Assembly: GCA_026713865.1 (NCBI GenBank)
Contig: JAPONQ010000019.1
Coordinates: 1 to 64,000 of the forward strand
Direction of reading: 5' to 3'
Length of the DNA: 64,000 nucleotides
DNA from: Chloroflexota bacterium
Lineage (GTDB): Bacteria; Chloroflexota; Dehalococcoidia; UBA2979
Of this stretch, positions 44,209 to 53,102 are shown in pieces. The translations under genes and the position numbers were made by a program. The number at the start of each line of letters is the position of its first letter. Within the stretch, counting starts at the first letter, position 1. The notes under the pieces are model-generated. The model saw only the letters and a program-made list of their open reading frames with translations. It made no database searches and had not been told where the DNA came from.

Positions 44209-45891
44209 ATGGAAGATCTGAGGACAACCCTGCTCGCGAGGCGGACGTTCCTGCGCGGTGCCGCGCTCGGCGGCGTCGGGCTCGCCGCGGCGGCGGTGAT
44301 CGGCTGCGGCGACGACGATGACGACGACGGCGCTGGGCCCGCCGCCACGACGGCGCCGCTGACGGCCACCGCGACGCCGACGGCCTCCACCGGAGCAGCG
44401 ACGGCGACGCCGACGGCCGCCGCCGCGGAGACCGTCAAGACCGGGAGCATCACCGTCGCCGTCCAGAGCAGCGTCGGCGAGACGCTGGACCCGAACTCCA
44501 CGGCCGCCATCGCCTCGGACTACGCGGGGATCTTCGATCAGCTGCTGAGGCGCGACCCGCGAACGAACCAGTACGTCCCCGAGGGTCTCGCCACCTCATG
44601 GGAGTTCGACACGAACAACCAGACGCGATGGGTCTTCAACCTTCGCGAGGCGGACTGGAACGACGGCACGCCGTTCACCGCCGAGGACGTCAAGTTCACA
44701 CTCGAGTACATCACGAACCCGGACAACAAGTCGCGGCTCATCTCGCGCCTCAACACCGTGGACAGCGTGGAGGTCCTCGACCCCCGCACGGCCGTGGTCG
44801 TGACGAAGGCGCCGGACCCGATCCTCGACCGGCGGATGATCTCGAGCTGGGTTCTCCCGAAGCACATCTACGAGGACCCCGACCGGGGAGCCGAGTGGCA
44901 GGCTCTCAGCGGGAAGCCCGTCGGAACCGGATCCTACGTCGTGGACCGGTGGATCCAGGCCGAGCGGACTGACCTGGTCGCGAGCGCGAGCTCGTGGCGC
45001 GGCAACAAGGGAATCATCGAGGCGACCGGGGCGAACATCACCGAGGGATCGACGCGGGCGTCGGCGTTCGAGGCCGGCGACGTCGCGGCGATCAACGCCC
45101 CCCTGCTCGAGGTGGCGCGTCTGCAGGGCCTGCACAACGGCGGCGTGAGCGCCGCCGTCAACGTCAGCAACGCGCACACCAACTTCTCGGTGGAGTACCA
45201 CGAGGGGCCGACCTCGGACCTGCGCGTGCGCCTGGCGCTCGCCCACGCGCTCGACAACGTGACCTACGCTGGCCTCTACGAGGGCTTCGCCGAGGAGATG
45301 CAGGGGCAGCAGCTCACGCGCACCGACTTCGGATTCAACCCGAACGTCGGCCCCTACGGCTACGACCCGGACATGTCGCGGACGCTGCTGCGGGACGCCG
45401 GCTTCGGGAACGGCTTCGATGCTCCCATCGGGCAGCTGACGGGCAACGATCCGGTGGTCGACGCGCACACGCTCGCCGTGAAGGACGCTTTCGATGAGAT
45501 CGGCCTGCAGGCCAGCATCGTGAACATCGATGTCAGCACTTGGCGCGATCACATCTACGGCCGGACGCCCCGGATCATGATCGAGCGCTGGGCCTTCAGC
45601 GGCATCGGGCAGCACGACGCCGCCTTCGCGCTCAGCTGGTCGGAGGGTAGCCAGCCGTCGAAGTTCTACGCCAATGCCGACTTCGATCGGGCGTTCAACG
45701 AGGCCATCCAGACGATGGACACGGACGCGCGGGAGAAGAAGTTCTGGGAGGCCGTGCAGGTCATGCACGACGACCCGCCCGCCGTCTGGTCGACCACGCG
45801 TCCCTCTGTCGTGGTGTGGCGCAGCGACCAGTACGACCTCTCCCTCTGGGAGCGGCCGGCGGTCTTCTTCGACCAGATCGCGGTCGTGTGA
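44209..45891 (+). CDS. Tat-exported lipoprotein, family 5 extracellular solute-binding protein
   Basis: A 560-residue binding protein of the peptide/nickel type. The signal has twin Arg (R11-R12-T-F-L-R-G) and a lipobox ending at Cys33 (AVIGC). Next come an Asp run (DDDDDD) and a Thr/Ala/Pro linker, then the SBP_bac_5 domain (ITVAVQSSVGETLDPNS, DWNDGTPFTAEDVKFTLEYI). It is 119 bases after the DppB-like gene. The ligand is unknown; the catabolic neighbourhood suggests a small organic compound and not a peptide. Confidence 0.93.
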   Translation: MEDLRTTLLARRTFLRGAALGGVGLAAAAVIGCGDDDDDDGAGPAATTAPLTATATPTASTGAATATPTAAAAETVKTGSITVAVQSSVGETLDPNSTAAIASDYAGIFDQLLRRDPRTNQYVPEGLATSWEFDTNNQTRWVFNLREADWNDGTPFTAEDVKFTLEYITNPDNKSRLISRLNTVDSVEVLDPRTAVVVTKAPDPILDRRMISSWVLPKHIYEDPDRGAEWQALSGKPVGTGSYVVDRWIQAERTDLVASASSWRGNKGIIEATGANITEGSTRASAFEAGDVAAINAPLLEVARLQGLHNGGVSAAVNVSNAHTNFSVEYHEGPTSDLRVRLALAHALDNVTYAGLYEGFAEEMQGQQLTRTDFGFNPNVGPYGYDPDMSRTLLRDAGFGNGFDAPIGQLTGNDPVVDAHTLAVKDAFDEIGLQASIVNIDVSTWRDHIYGRTPRIMIERWAFSGIGQHDAAFALSWSEGSQPSKFYANADFDRAFNEAIQTMDTDAREKKFWEAVQVMHDDPPAVWSTTRPSVVVWRSDQYDLSLWERPAVFFDQIAVV

Positions 45892-45988
45892 TCGAAGCCG
45901 CCGCGTGCGGCGGGGGGCCGGCCACCGGCCGGTCCCCCGCCCACCCGGCTGCGGCCGGCCACCGCCGCCGGCCGCCCTGCCTCCCGTC

Positions 45989-47095
45989 GTGACGCACACC
46001 CGTCCCTACCGCGTGGGCGTGATCGGGACGTCGTGGGCCGCCCGCGTTCCACTCCCCACCTTCGCCTCCTTCGAGGGCACCGAGGTCACCGCCATCTGCA
46101 GCGCCCGGGCCGAGCGCGCCAGCGAGGCGGCGCGGCGCTTCGGCGCCCGCCTCGCTGGCGACGACTACCGTGCGCTCATCGAGTCGCCCGAGGTCGACAT
46201 CGTCTACATCGGGGCGCCGGTCGCCCGTCACCGCGAGATGGCGCTCGCCGCAGCGGCGGCCGGTAAGCACATCCTCTGCGAGAAGCCGCTCGCGCTCGAC
46301 GCCGCCGAGGCCTGTGAGATGCTCGGAGCCGCGCGCGACGCCGGCGTCGCCCACGTCACCTCGTTCTTCGTGCGCCCCTTCGAGAGCCACCGCTACGTGA
46401 AGGAGCTCGTCGCCTCCGGCGACCTGGGCGAGCCCCGCCAGCTCTCGGTCACGCACTTCCCCGGCTGGCAGCGCGGCGCCTGGAGCTGGCTCGACTCGTC
46501 GGCCGAGGGCGGCGGCTACCTGGGCGCCGTCGGCTCGCACTACATCGATCTCGCGCGCGACTGGCTCGGCGAGTTCGCAACCGTCTCGGCCCAGCTGCGC
46601 ACCTGGGTCGGCGAGGCGGGCGACGCCGAGGGACTGAGGCGGCCGGTCGATGCCGACGACGCCTTCCTGCTCGCGGGTTCGATGCGGCAGGGCGCTCTGG
46701 TCTCCATCCAGTTCTCGCGGAACGTCCCGCCCGGACGCGGGCGGCGCATCGAGCTCTACGGGAGCGAGGGGGCCGTCGTCATCGACGGCGACGAGGTGCG
46801 CGGCGAGGCGCGCGTCTACCGCTCCCGGCGCGGGGAGCGGGCACCCCGCGAGGTCGAGCTTCCCCCGTCGAGCCTCCCCGATACGGTCCGCGAAAGCGCC
46901 GTCCCCATCTTCGGCGCGATGATCCACACGCTGCTCGACTTCATCGAGAGCGGCCGGAGCGAGGGGCCCACCTTCGAGGACGGACTCCGCTGCCAGGAGG
47001 TCCTGGATGCCGCCCGGCTCTCGGCGGCGGAGGGGCGCGTGGTCGCCGTGAGCGAAACGGTGAGCGAGACGCAGAGAGAGGAGGCGAGGCGATGA
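45989..47095 (+). CDS. Gfo/Idh/MocA family NAD(P)-dependent oxidoreductase
   Basis: A 368-residue two-domain oxidoreductase. The Rossmann start is YRVGVIGTSWAARVPLPTFA, followed by the AGKHILCEKPLALDAAEACE motif with the conserved EKP and the second-domain motif GGGYLGAVGSHYIDLARDWL. Such enzymes usually act on sugars, inositols or bile-type alcohols. GTG 45989 has no Shine-Dalgarno; GTG 46012 is out of frame for a good N-terminus, so the start is tentative. The stop overlaps the next gene by ATGA. Confidence 0.87.
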   Translation: MTHTRPYRVGVIGTSWAARVPLPTFASFEGTEVTAICSARAERASEAARRFGARLAGDDYRALIESPEVDIVYIGAPVARHREMALAAAAAGKHILCEKPLALDAAEACEMLGAARDAGVAHVTSFFVRPFESHRYVKELVASGDLGEPRQLSVTHFPGWQRGAWSWLDSSAEGGGYLGAVGSHYIDLARDWLGEFATVSAQLRTWVGEAGDAEGLRRPVDADDAFLLAGSMRQGALVSIQFSRNVPPGRGRRIELYGSEGAVVIDGDEVRGEARVYRSRRGERAPREVELPPSSLPDTVRESAVPIFGAMIHTLLDFIESGRSEGPTFEDGLRCQEVLDAARLSAAEGRVVAVSETVSETQREEARR

Positions 47096-47553
47096 TCGTC
47101 GGCCTGCACGTGATCCTGCTTCGGGTCGAGGACGTGGAGCGAGAGAGACAGTTCTACCAGGACGCCTTCGACCTGCCGCTGCTCGACCTTCCGCGCGTCG
47201 AGGGACGGCTCGCGCACCTCGGCCTCCCCGGCATCGGCTACGAGGGGAGCTCGACCTTCAGCGGGACGCTCGAGATCATCGGCGGCGGCACGCCGCAGCC
47301 GGTGCCCGACGACCGCATCCACTCGCCGACCACGCCGGTCTTCCAGGTCGACGACATCGAGGAGTCGATGCGGCGCGTGGTCGCCGCCGGCGGCACCGTC
47401 GTGAACGACCCGTGGAGCAGCACGCAGCGCAGCGCCTTCACGAGCCAGGAGATCTACGAGAGCGCCCGGCGCACCGGGCACGGCGTGCAGCTCGCTTACT
47501 TCGCCGATCCCGAGGGACACGTGATCGGCCTCAGGCGTCCCTTCGAGCTGTAG
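47092..47553 (+). CDS. VOC (glyoxalase/dioxygenase fold) family protein
   Basis: A 153-residue VOC protein (GLHVILLRVEDVERERQFYQ, FQVDDIEESMRRVVAAGGTV, VQLAYFADPEGHVIGLRRPF). His6, the Glu in LEIIGGG and the Glu of DPEGHVIGL are possible metal ligands. The ATG overlaps the oxidoreductase stop by 4 bases, so the two are translationally coupled and may act on the same substrate. Confidence 0.82.
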   Translation: MIVGLHVILLRVEDVERERQFYQDAFDLPLLDLPRVEGRLAHLGLPGIGYEGSSTFSGTLEIIGGGTPQPVPDDRIHSPTTPVFQVDDIEESMRRVVAAGGTVVNDPWSSTQRSAFTSQEIYESARRTGHGVQLAYFADPEGHVIGLRRPFEL

Positions 47554-47583
47554 GGACGGCGCCTGTGCGGCCCGGCGCGGCGG

Positions 47584-48705
47584 CTACGCGCCGCCACGCC
47601 ACATCCGCGCGAAGTCCGTGTCGCCGGCGCCGGCGTCCTCAAGCAGGGACGGGAGCAGCTCCGGATCGGGCTCCAGCTCCCGGATGAGCGGGAGCACGCG
47701 CTCGACGAAGCGCCCGAGGCTCGCGCGGATGAGTTCGTCCTCCATGTGGCCGAAGTTCATCCAGCAGAGCAGGTTCGCGATCCCGAGCCCGGCGAGCGGC
47801 GCGAGGCGCTCGGCGACCTCCCGGGCCGAACCCGCGACGAGCCAGCCGCCGCTCAGGTAGCGATCGCGCCAGTCGCTGAAGCGAGACGGCGAGAGCCCCT
47901 CGCCGGCCTCGCCGGCGTTCGCGACGGCGCTCTTGCGGACGTAGACGTCGATCGGGTCCGCGATGGTGCGCCGCCAGTCCTCCCCCTCCTCGGCGACATA
48001 GATCTGGCGGAGCACGCTCATGTCGCCGAGGGCCCGCTCGCGGACGCTCTCCGGCGCAGCGTCGAGCCCGCGCAGGTAGTCCGCGAGCCGCGGCGCGATC
48101 ACCTTCGGTGCGACCGGTCCGAGCAGCAGCGACCAGCCGCGCCGTCCGGCCGCCTCGAGGCGTCCCGGATCGGAGGAGGCGAAGGCGATGTGCGGCTGCG
48201 GCGTCTGGACCGGCGCCGGGATGATGCGGCCGCGGACCTCTCCCCGGTAGTGGGGCCCGTCGTAGGCGAACCCGGCCGGCCCGGCCGACCAGGCGCGCTC
48301 GCAGACCGAGATGAACTCGGCCATGCGCTCGTGGCGCAGATCGATGTCGACGCCGAAGCCGGCGAACTCGTCGGGGGCGTTGCCGGGCCCGATGCCGACC
48401 ACGAGCTTCCCGGAGGTGAGCTGGTCGAGGAGGTTGCAGCGGGTCACGAAGCGGACCGGGTTCAGAAGTGGGACGACGTTGACGGCGAAGCCGATCCGGA
48501 GCGAGGGGTTCCGCTGGCTGAGCGCCGCCGCCAGTGTGATCGGGTCCGAGTAGACGTTGTAGCCGGTGAAGTGGTGCTCGGTGATCCAGACGTCGGAGAA
48601 TCCGCTGCGCTCGGCCAGGTCGACCTGCCCCAGCACCTCCGCCAGCACGCGGCGATCGTCCGCGGGCCCTGGCGTCTGCGGGTTCAGGTAGTAGCTCGCG
48701 CGCAG
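47584..48705 (-). CDS. LLM-class flavin-dependent oxidoreductase (CTG start proposed)
   Basis: A 373-residue luciferase-like flavoprotein (LAERSGFSDVWITEHHFTGY, LDQLTSGKLVVGIGPGNAPD), paralogous to 37954. The first canonical start, GTG 48648, would delete the first beta strand. The frame upstream is open only to the TAG of the preceding CoA-transferase gene (48733-48735), with no ATG, GTG or TTG between. CTG 48705 is preceded by CGGAG seven bases before it. It aligns exactly with the ATG of the paralogue: both lie 19 residues before the Val of DxRV. An ACG directly before it is an alternative. It follows the CoA-transferase pair by 27 bases. Confidence 0.88.
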   Translation of the reverse strand: MRASYYLNPQTPGPADDRRVLAEVLGQVDLAERSGFSDVWITEHHFTGYNVYSDPITLAAALSQRNPSLRIGFAVNVVPLLNPVRFVTRCNLLDQLTSGKLVVGIGPGNAPDEFAGFGVDIDLRHERMAEFISVCERAWSAGPAGFAYDGPHYRGEVRGRIIPAPVQTPQPHIAFASSDPGRLEAAGRRGWSLLLGPVAPKVIAPRLADYLRGLDAAPESVRERALGDMSVLRQIYVAEEGEDWRRTIADPIDVYVRKSAVANAGEAGEGLSPSRFSDWRDRYLSGGWLVAGSAREVAERLAPLAGLGIANLLCWMNFGHMEDELIRASLGRFVERVLPLIRELEPDPELLPSLLEDAGAGDTDFARMWRGGA

Positions 48706-48732
48706 CGTGCTTCTCCGTCCGCCCGCCTGCGC

Positions 48733-49893
48733 CTAGCAGACGCTCTCGTCGCGCAGCCGCGTGATCTCGTCCCAGCCGTAGCCGAGCTCCTCGAGGTAGC
48801 GTTCCGTGTGCTCCCCGAAGCTCGGCGGCGGCGTTGCGCGCGCCATCGGCTCGAGGTCGAAGGTGATCGGCATCCCGGCCACGGTGATCTCGCCGTACTC
48901 GGGGTGATCCATCTCGAGCAGGTAGCCGTTCGCGCGAGCCTGCTCATCGCGCCGGATGTCGCCGTAGCGCTGCACCGGCGCCGCCGCGATCCCCGCGGCC
49001 CGCAACAGCTCCACCCACTCGGCCGCGGGGCGCCCGCGCAGCCGCCCGGCGAGCCCGGCGACGACCGCCGCGATCGCCTCCGCCGGGGACCCGGCCGCCG
49101 CTGGCTCGACTCCCGCCACCTCGCACAGAGCGCCCAGCCGCGAGGGGTCCGTGCACCCGATGGCGAGCCATCCATCCGAGGCCTCGAACGCCTGCCAGAC
49201 GCCGCGTCCTTTGATCAGCGGGTGCCCGGTGCCCGCGCGGGGCTGGGCGCCCCCGCCGCGCAGCGACCGCTCCGCGAATTCCCAGGCCTGCAGCGCCACC
49301 TGGCCGCCGTAGAGCGAGGTGTCGACCTTCTCGCCGTGGCCGGTCCGTGCGGCTCGCGCCAGGGCGCCGAGCAGCGCCGCGCCGAGCACGAGGGCCCCGA
49401 CCTGATCCGTGACGGCGCAGCCGACCGTCATCGGTCCCCGGCCCTCGAAGCCGGTCCGCCACATCAGCCCGCCGCGGGCGTGGCCGACCATGTCGACGGC
49501 GCCCTCGGTGACGCGCGGCCCGAGCGGGCCCCAGCCCGAGCCCTGGACCACGACGACCCGCGGATTCGCCCGCCGGAGGTCCTCGAAGCCGAGGCCGAGC
49601 TTCTCCATCACGCCCTGCCGGAAGTTGCTGGCCACGACGTCGGCCGTCGCCGCCAGGCGCCGGGCGATCTCGTTCCCCTCCGGGTGCTTGAGGTCGAGGC
49701 TGATCGCGCGCTTGTTGCGGTTGTGGGCGAGCACGAAGCCGCGCATCCACGGCTCGCCGCCGCCGGTGCGGCCCTGGCGCCTCTCGATCTTGATGACCTC
49801 GGCGCCCATGTCGGCGAGCAGCTTGGTGGCGTGCGGCCCCTGCTGCGCGATCGTGAAGTCGACCACGCGGATGCCGTCCAGGGGACCCGTCAT
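48733..49893 (-). CDS. CaiB/BaiF CoA-transferase family protein (pair 2, A-type)
   Basis: A 386-residue class III CoA-transferase. N-terminus PLDGIRVVDFTIAQQGPHAT; nucleophile Asp in AVDMVGHARGGLMWRTGFEG; C-terminus LEELGYGWDEITRLRDES. It belongs with the QQGP-loop genes at 40435 and 54296. The ATG overlaps the stop of the B-type gene (ATGA). Confidence 0.9.
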   Translation of the reverse strand: MTGPLDGIRVVDFTIAQQGPHATKLLADMGAEVIKIERRQGRTGGGEPWMRGFVLAHNRNKRAISLDLKHPEGNEIARRLAATADVVASNFRQGVMEKLGLGFEDLRRANPRVVVVQGSGWGPLGPRVTEGAVDMVGHARGGLMWRTGFEGRGPMTVGCAVTDQVGALVLGAALLGALARAARTGHGEKVDTSLYGGQVALQAWEFAERSLRGGGAQPRAGTGHPLIKGRGVWQAFEASDGWLAIGCTDPSRLGALCEVAGVEPAAAGSPAEAIAAVVAGLAGRLRGRPAAEWVELLRAAGIAAAPVQRYGDIRRDEQARANGYLLEMDHPEYGEITVAGMPITFDLEPMARATPPPSFGEHTERYLEELGYGWDEITRLRDESVC

Positions 49894-51080
49894 GCGACCA
49901 CACCCTCCGCGCGCAGCGCCGAGATGGCGCCGGGCGTGTAGCCGATCTCGCGGAGCAGGGCGTCGGCATCGGCGCCGGGGACCGGCGGTGGTGCGAGCGC
50001 CATCCGCGGCTCGCGGTCGTAGATGAAGGGGGATCCGGCGACGGAGACGGCACCTCGCTGCGGGTGCTCCATCTCGACGACGTAGCCGTTCTCTCGCGCC
50101 TGCGGGTCGGATGCGATGTCGGCGTCGTCCTGCACGCGCACGCCGAGGATGTCGCGCCGCTCGATCTCCTCGAGCCAGTCCGCGACGGGACGCCGGCGCA
50201 GGTTCTCGCCGAAGGTCGCGATGATCTCGTCGATGTGCTCCGCCTGGGCGGCCTCGTCGGACCAGCGCTCCGACATCTCCGGTTCGCCGATCATCTCGCA
50301 CAGCTGCGGCCACCGCGCGCGCAGCACGCCCGCGAGCTGGAGCCAGCCCTCGGCCGTCTCGAAGGCGTGGCAGATGCGGCGGTCGCTCACGTCGGGATGG
50401 CCGACGGCCAGCCTCTCGGTGACGCGACCGAGCAGCCACTCGCTGTCGATCTCCCAGGACTGCATCCCGATCTGCGACCCGTAGAGCGAGACGTCGACGC
50501 GGCGGCCGCGCCCCTCCCGCTCGGCGCCGATGGCCGCGGCCAGGGTGCCGATCAGCAGGTAGAGCGCCCCGACCCCCTCGGCGAGCGCGACGCCCGCCGG
50601 CATCGGCGGGTCGTCGGGATCGCCGGTCTTCCACATCACGCCGCCGAGCGCCTGCGCCGTGATGTCGGCGCCCGGGGCGCCGGCGAGAGGCCCCAGCGCA
50701 CCGTAGGGCGAGGTGACAGCGAGCACCGCGCGGGGTGCCTCGGCGCGCAGGCGCTCCTTGTCGAGGCCGAGCTCGGAGAGGAGACCGAGCCCGAGCGGTG
50801 CGACGACGACGTCGGCGCGGCGCACGAGATCGAGCACGAGATCGGTGGCCCGGGCACTTCCCGGATCGATCGCGATGCTGCGCTTGCCGGCATCGAAGGC
50901 GATCTCCCAGGAGGAGGGGGCGGACTCCTCGAGGTCGACCGGGGCTCCACGGCGTTCCTCGCCGGCGCGCTCCACCTTGACGACGTCGGCGCCCATCTCC
51001 GCGAGCAACTTGGCGGCGAGCAGGCCCTGCTGCGTCTCGGCGAGATCGAGCACGCGCCAGCCGGTGAGCGGTCCGCTCAC
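49890..51080 (-). CDS. CaiB/BaiF CoA-transferase family protein (pair 2, B-type)
   Basis: A 396-residue class III CoA-transferase. N-terminus PLTGWRVLDLAETQQGLLAA; nucleophile Asp in GADITAQALGGVMWKTGDPD; B-type marker GHPDVSDRRICHAFETAEGW. The GTG start overlaps the thioesterase stop (GTGA), and its TGA overlaps the A-type ATG. The order thioesterase-B-A-LLM forms one minus-strand operon. Confidence 0.9.
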   Translation of the reverse strand: MSGPLTGWRVLDLAETQQGLLAAKLLAEMGADVVKVERAGEERRGAPVDLEESAPSSWEIAFDAGKRSIAIDPGSARATDLVLDLVRRADVVVAPLGLGLLSELGLDKERLRAEAPRAVLAVTSPYGALGPLAGAPGADITAQALGGVMWKTGDPDDPPMPAGVALAEGVGALYLLIGTLAAAIGAEREGRGRRVDVSLYGSQIGMQSWEIDSEWLLGRVTERLAVGHPDVSDRRICHAFETAEGWLQLAGVLRARWPQLCEMIGEPEMSERWSDEAAQAEHIDEIIATFGENLRRRPVADWLEEIERRDILGVRVQDDADIASDPQARENGYVVEMEHPQRGAVSVAGSPFIYDREPRMALAPPPVPGADADALLREIGYTPGAISALRAEGVVA

Positions 51081-51898
51081 GGCGCGCCGCTCGCGCCCGC
51101 CGCAGGGGCTTCGGAGGCGCGGCCGCCGATCATCTCGTTGCGGGCGGTCGCGACGCAGGCGACGAGCGATCGTCCGAAGATGCCGTGCTCGTCGTGGAGC
51201 GCGCACTCCGCGACCGCGACGCCCTCGGCGCTGCCGCGCGCCACGACCTCGAGGCAGATCCACTCGCCGATCGGGAGCCGGTGCATGTAGAGCGTCGTGT
51301 CGGCGTTCTTGAAGTAGAGCCCCACAGGGCTGCGATTGCTGACGGGGCTCGCCGCCTCGCCGGCCGTCGCGGCGCGCACCAGGGGCGTGATCGGCGCGCC
51401 GTCCACGACCGGTCTGCTCACGCGAGTCCAGCGCGCCGCGGGCTCGGAGCCGCCCGTCGGGCGGAGCGATCGGTTCTCCAGGAATCGCTCCACGTTCACC
51501 CGCCCGGGCCACTGATCGGGAGCGATGCCCTCGGGGCCGGCGACCGTGCTCACAGGCGGGCGGGCGACCTCGCCCGGCGGTTCCTCGGTACGGCGGATCA
51601 GCAGCGCCGAGGCGCGGCTCACCTCGATGTCCTCGTGGGTGAGCGAGACGTCGACGACCCGGATCCGCCGGCCGTCCCGCACCACGCGCGAGGTCATGCG
51701 AAGCGGCCCGCGCGGCACCGGGCGGTACATGTCGAACGTCAGGCGCGCGGGGTGCAGCGTGCCGTCGTCGTGGCGCTCGACCTCGTGCGCGAGAAGCCCG
51801 GTGATGAGCCCGCCGCCGAGCTCGTTCTCGCCCCACGGCCCGCGGGCGCTCTCGCCCGGAATGTAGAGCCCCTGCTCGAGCGTGAACGCGCCCGTCAT
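51077..51898 (-). CDS. acyl-CoA thioesterase-like protein with two hotdog domains
   Basis: A 273-residue TesB-like double-hotdog protein. The N-terminal half has GPWGENELGGGLITGLLAHE and LTFDMYRPVPRGPLRMTSRV; the C-terminal half has YFKNADTTLYMHRLPIGEWI and GRSLVACVATARNEM. It probably releases or gates a CoA thioester in the pathway. The ATG lacks a Shine-Dalgarno; it overlaps the stop of a short upstream ORF by ATGA, which suggests translation by coupling. It is the first large gene of the minus-strand operon. Confidence 0.82.
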   Translation of the reverse strand: MTGAFTLEQGLYIPGESARGPWGENELGGGLITGLLAHEVERHDDGTLHPARLTFDMYRPVPRGPLRMTSRVVRDGRRIRVVDVSLTHEDIEVSRASALLIRRTEEPPGEVARPPVSTVAGPEGIAPDQWPGRVNVERFLENRSLRPTGGSEPAARWTRVSRPVVDGAPITPLVRAATAGEAASPVSNRSPVGLYFKNADTTLYMHRLPIGEWICLEVVARGSAEGVAVAECALHDEHGIFGRSLVACVATARNEMIGGRASEAPAAGASGAP

Positions 51899-51966
51899 CG
51901 CGCCAGGGCCCGCGCCAGCAAGCGGTCTGGCGACCGCGTGCCCCGCCAGGCCGCAGATCGGGTCAT
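51895..51966 (-). CDS. 23-residue leader peptide candidate upstream of the thioesterase operon
   Basis: A short ORF starting at ATG 51966 (with GTG 51969 directly before it). It has a good Shine-Dalgarno (GAAGGGAG) and ends in TGA overlapping the thioesterase ATG. The peptide is basic with seven Arg, a Trp near the middle and the end LLARALAR. No family is recognised. The case for translation rests on the Shine-Dalgarno, the 4-base overlap and the lack of a Shine-Dalgarno for the downstream gene. Confidence 0.5.
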   Translation of the reverse strand: MTRSAAWRGTRSPDRLLARALAR

Positions 51967-51994
51967 CACGCCGGCTCCCTTCGATGTGGCCGGG

Positions 51995-52000
51995 ACGCTA
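51995..52000 (-). promoter_or_regulatory. -10 element (TAGCGT) for the thioesterase operon
   Basis: TAGCGT on the minus strand, about 28 bases before the leader ATG. It is the same hexamer as the plus-strand -10 proposed at 37076. Confidence 0.35.
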
Positions 52001-52047
52001 GGCCCCTCCCACGGGGCTGTCAACAATCCCCGGGGGCCGCTGCGGCT

Positions 52048-52923
52048 TCACGGCTCGGCCTCGAGATCGCCGCTCCGGAAGCGGCGGATCGCCTCCACCA
52101 CGTCCACCGGCCGGTCGTGGTGCACCCAGTGCCCCGCGCCCGGGACGACCACCGCCCGTGCATCGGGGAAATGGCGGGCGTGATCGGGGCTCTGGACGCC
52201 GCGAGCGGCCGCCTCCTCCCCGATCAGCAGCAGCACCGGGCACCGCACCCGCCCCCAGATCGGCGACGCCTCCTCCGGGCGAAGCTCGACCGGATCGCTG
52301 GAGTCCACCCAGGGATCGAACTTCCAGCGGTAGCCCCCGTCGGCCGGTCGCACCGCGTGCTCCGCGAGCTCGAGAGCGCGCTCCCGGGAGAGCCGAGGAT
52401 TCCCCCGGCGCATCCTCTCCGCCGCCTCCGCCCGGGTGTCCAGGAGCCGGCCCGGTCGCTGCTCGAGGCGACGGGTGTGGTCGACCCACGCGCGCATCGC
52501 GTCGGGCTCGGCGCGCGGCAGCCGCTCGAGGTGCGCGCCGGTGCCCTCGATCGCGACGACGCGCTCCACGTGCTCGGGGTAGAGGCCGGCGGTGAGCGTG
52601 GCGACGAGACCGCCTCCGGAGTGCCCGACCACGGAGGCCGGCGCGCCGATCGCCTCGATCAGCGCGACCAGGTCGGCGATGTAGTCGGCGAAGACGTAGT
52701 GCGATCCCACCGCCCACTGCGAATCCCCGTGCCCGCGCAGATCGGCCGCGACGACGTGCCACTCGCCGGAGAGCTCTGCCGCGAGCCGGTCCCACGAGCG
52801 CGCCTGGTCGCGCTTCCCGTGGAGCAGCACCAGGGGCGGACGGGAGCGCTCGCCCCAGCTCCAGTAGGAGAGGCGCAGCCGCTGCGACTCGATGAAGTGC
52901 TGCGTCGGCCCCGGTGTCGTCAC
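52048..52923 (-). CDS. alpha/beta hydrolase
   Basis: A 291-residue hydrolase with the classical GHSGG elbow (SVVGHSGGGLVATLTAGLYP), unlike the two GxHxG relatives in this island. It also has VLLHGKRDQARSWDRLAAEL, VVAADLRGHGDSQWAVGSHY and the C-terminal base region VPGAGHWVHHDRPVDVVEAI. The GTG start follows GAGAGGACGCTC. It is divergent from CoA-transferase pair 3. The substrate is unknown. Confidence 0.9.
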   Translation of the reverse strand: MTTPGPTQHFIESQRLRLSYWSWGERSRPPLVLLHGKRDQARSWDRLAAELSGEWHVVAADLRGHGDSQWAVGSHYVFADYIADLVALIEAIGAPASVVGHSGGGLVATLTAGLYPEHVERVVAIEGTGAHLERLPRAEPDAMRAWVDHTRRLEQRPGRLLDTRAEAAERMRRGNPRLSRERALELAEHAVRPADGGYRWKFDPWVDSSDPVELRPEEASPIWGRVRCPVLLLIGEEAAARGVQSPDHARHFPDARAVVVPGAGHWVHHDRPVDVVEAIRRFRSGDLEAEP

Positions 52924-53040
52924 GAGCGTCCTCTCACCACCGGGGTGCCTTCCGCTCCGGGGCCGCCTCCTGGGACCATGCCACGCGACCGCGCTCGCTG
53001 CCGGGACCGCGCGACAACCGTTCCGCCCACGGATGTGGTA

Positions 53041-53050
53041 ATCGTAGGCT
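53041..53050. promoter_or_regulatory. overlapping divergent -10 elements (hydrolase and CoA-transferase pair 3)
   Basis: ATCGTAGGCT reads TACGAT on the minus strand (53041-53046) and TAGGCT on the plus strand (53045-53050). TTCCGC 18 bases before the plus element is a weak -35. It is nearly identical to the site at 37072-37081. Confidence 0.45.
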
Positions 53051-53102
53051 CTGCCGCCCCTCCGGGAGGGAGCGGCGCCGGCGCTCCGGGAGGTGGCAGC
53101 GG

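Noticed and set aside
48646-48648. GTG as the start of the second LLM oxidoreductase
   Set aside because: It would remove the first strand that aligns with the paralogue's N-terminus.
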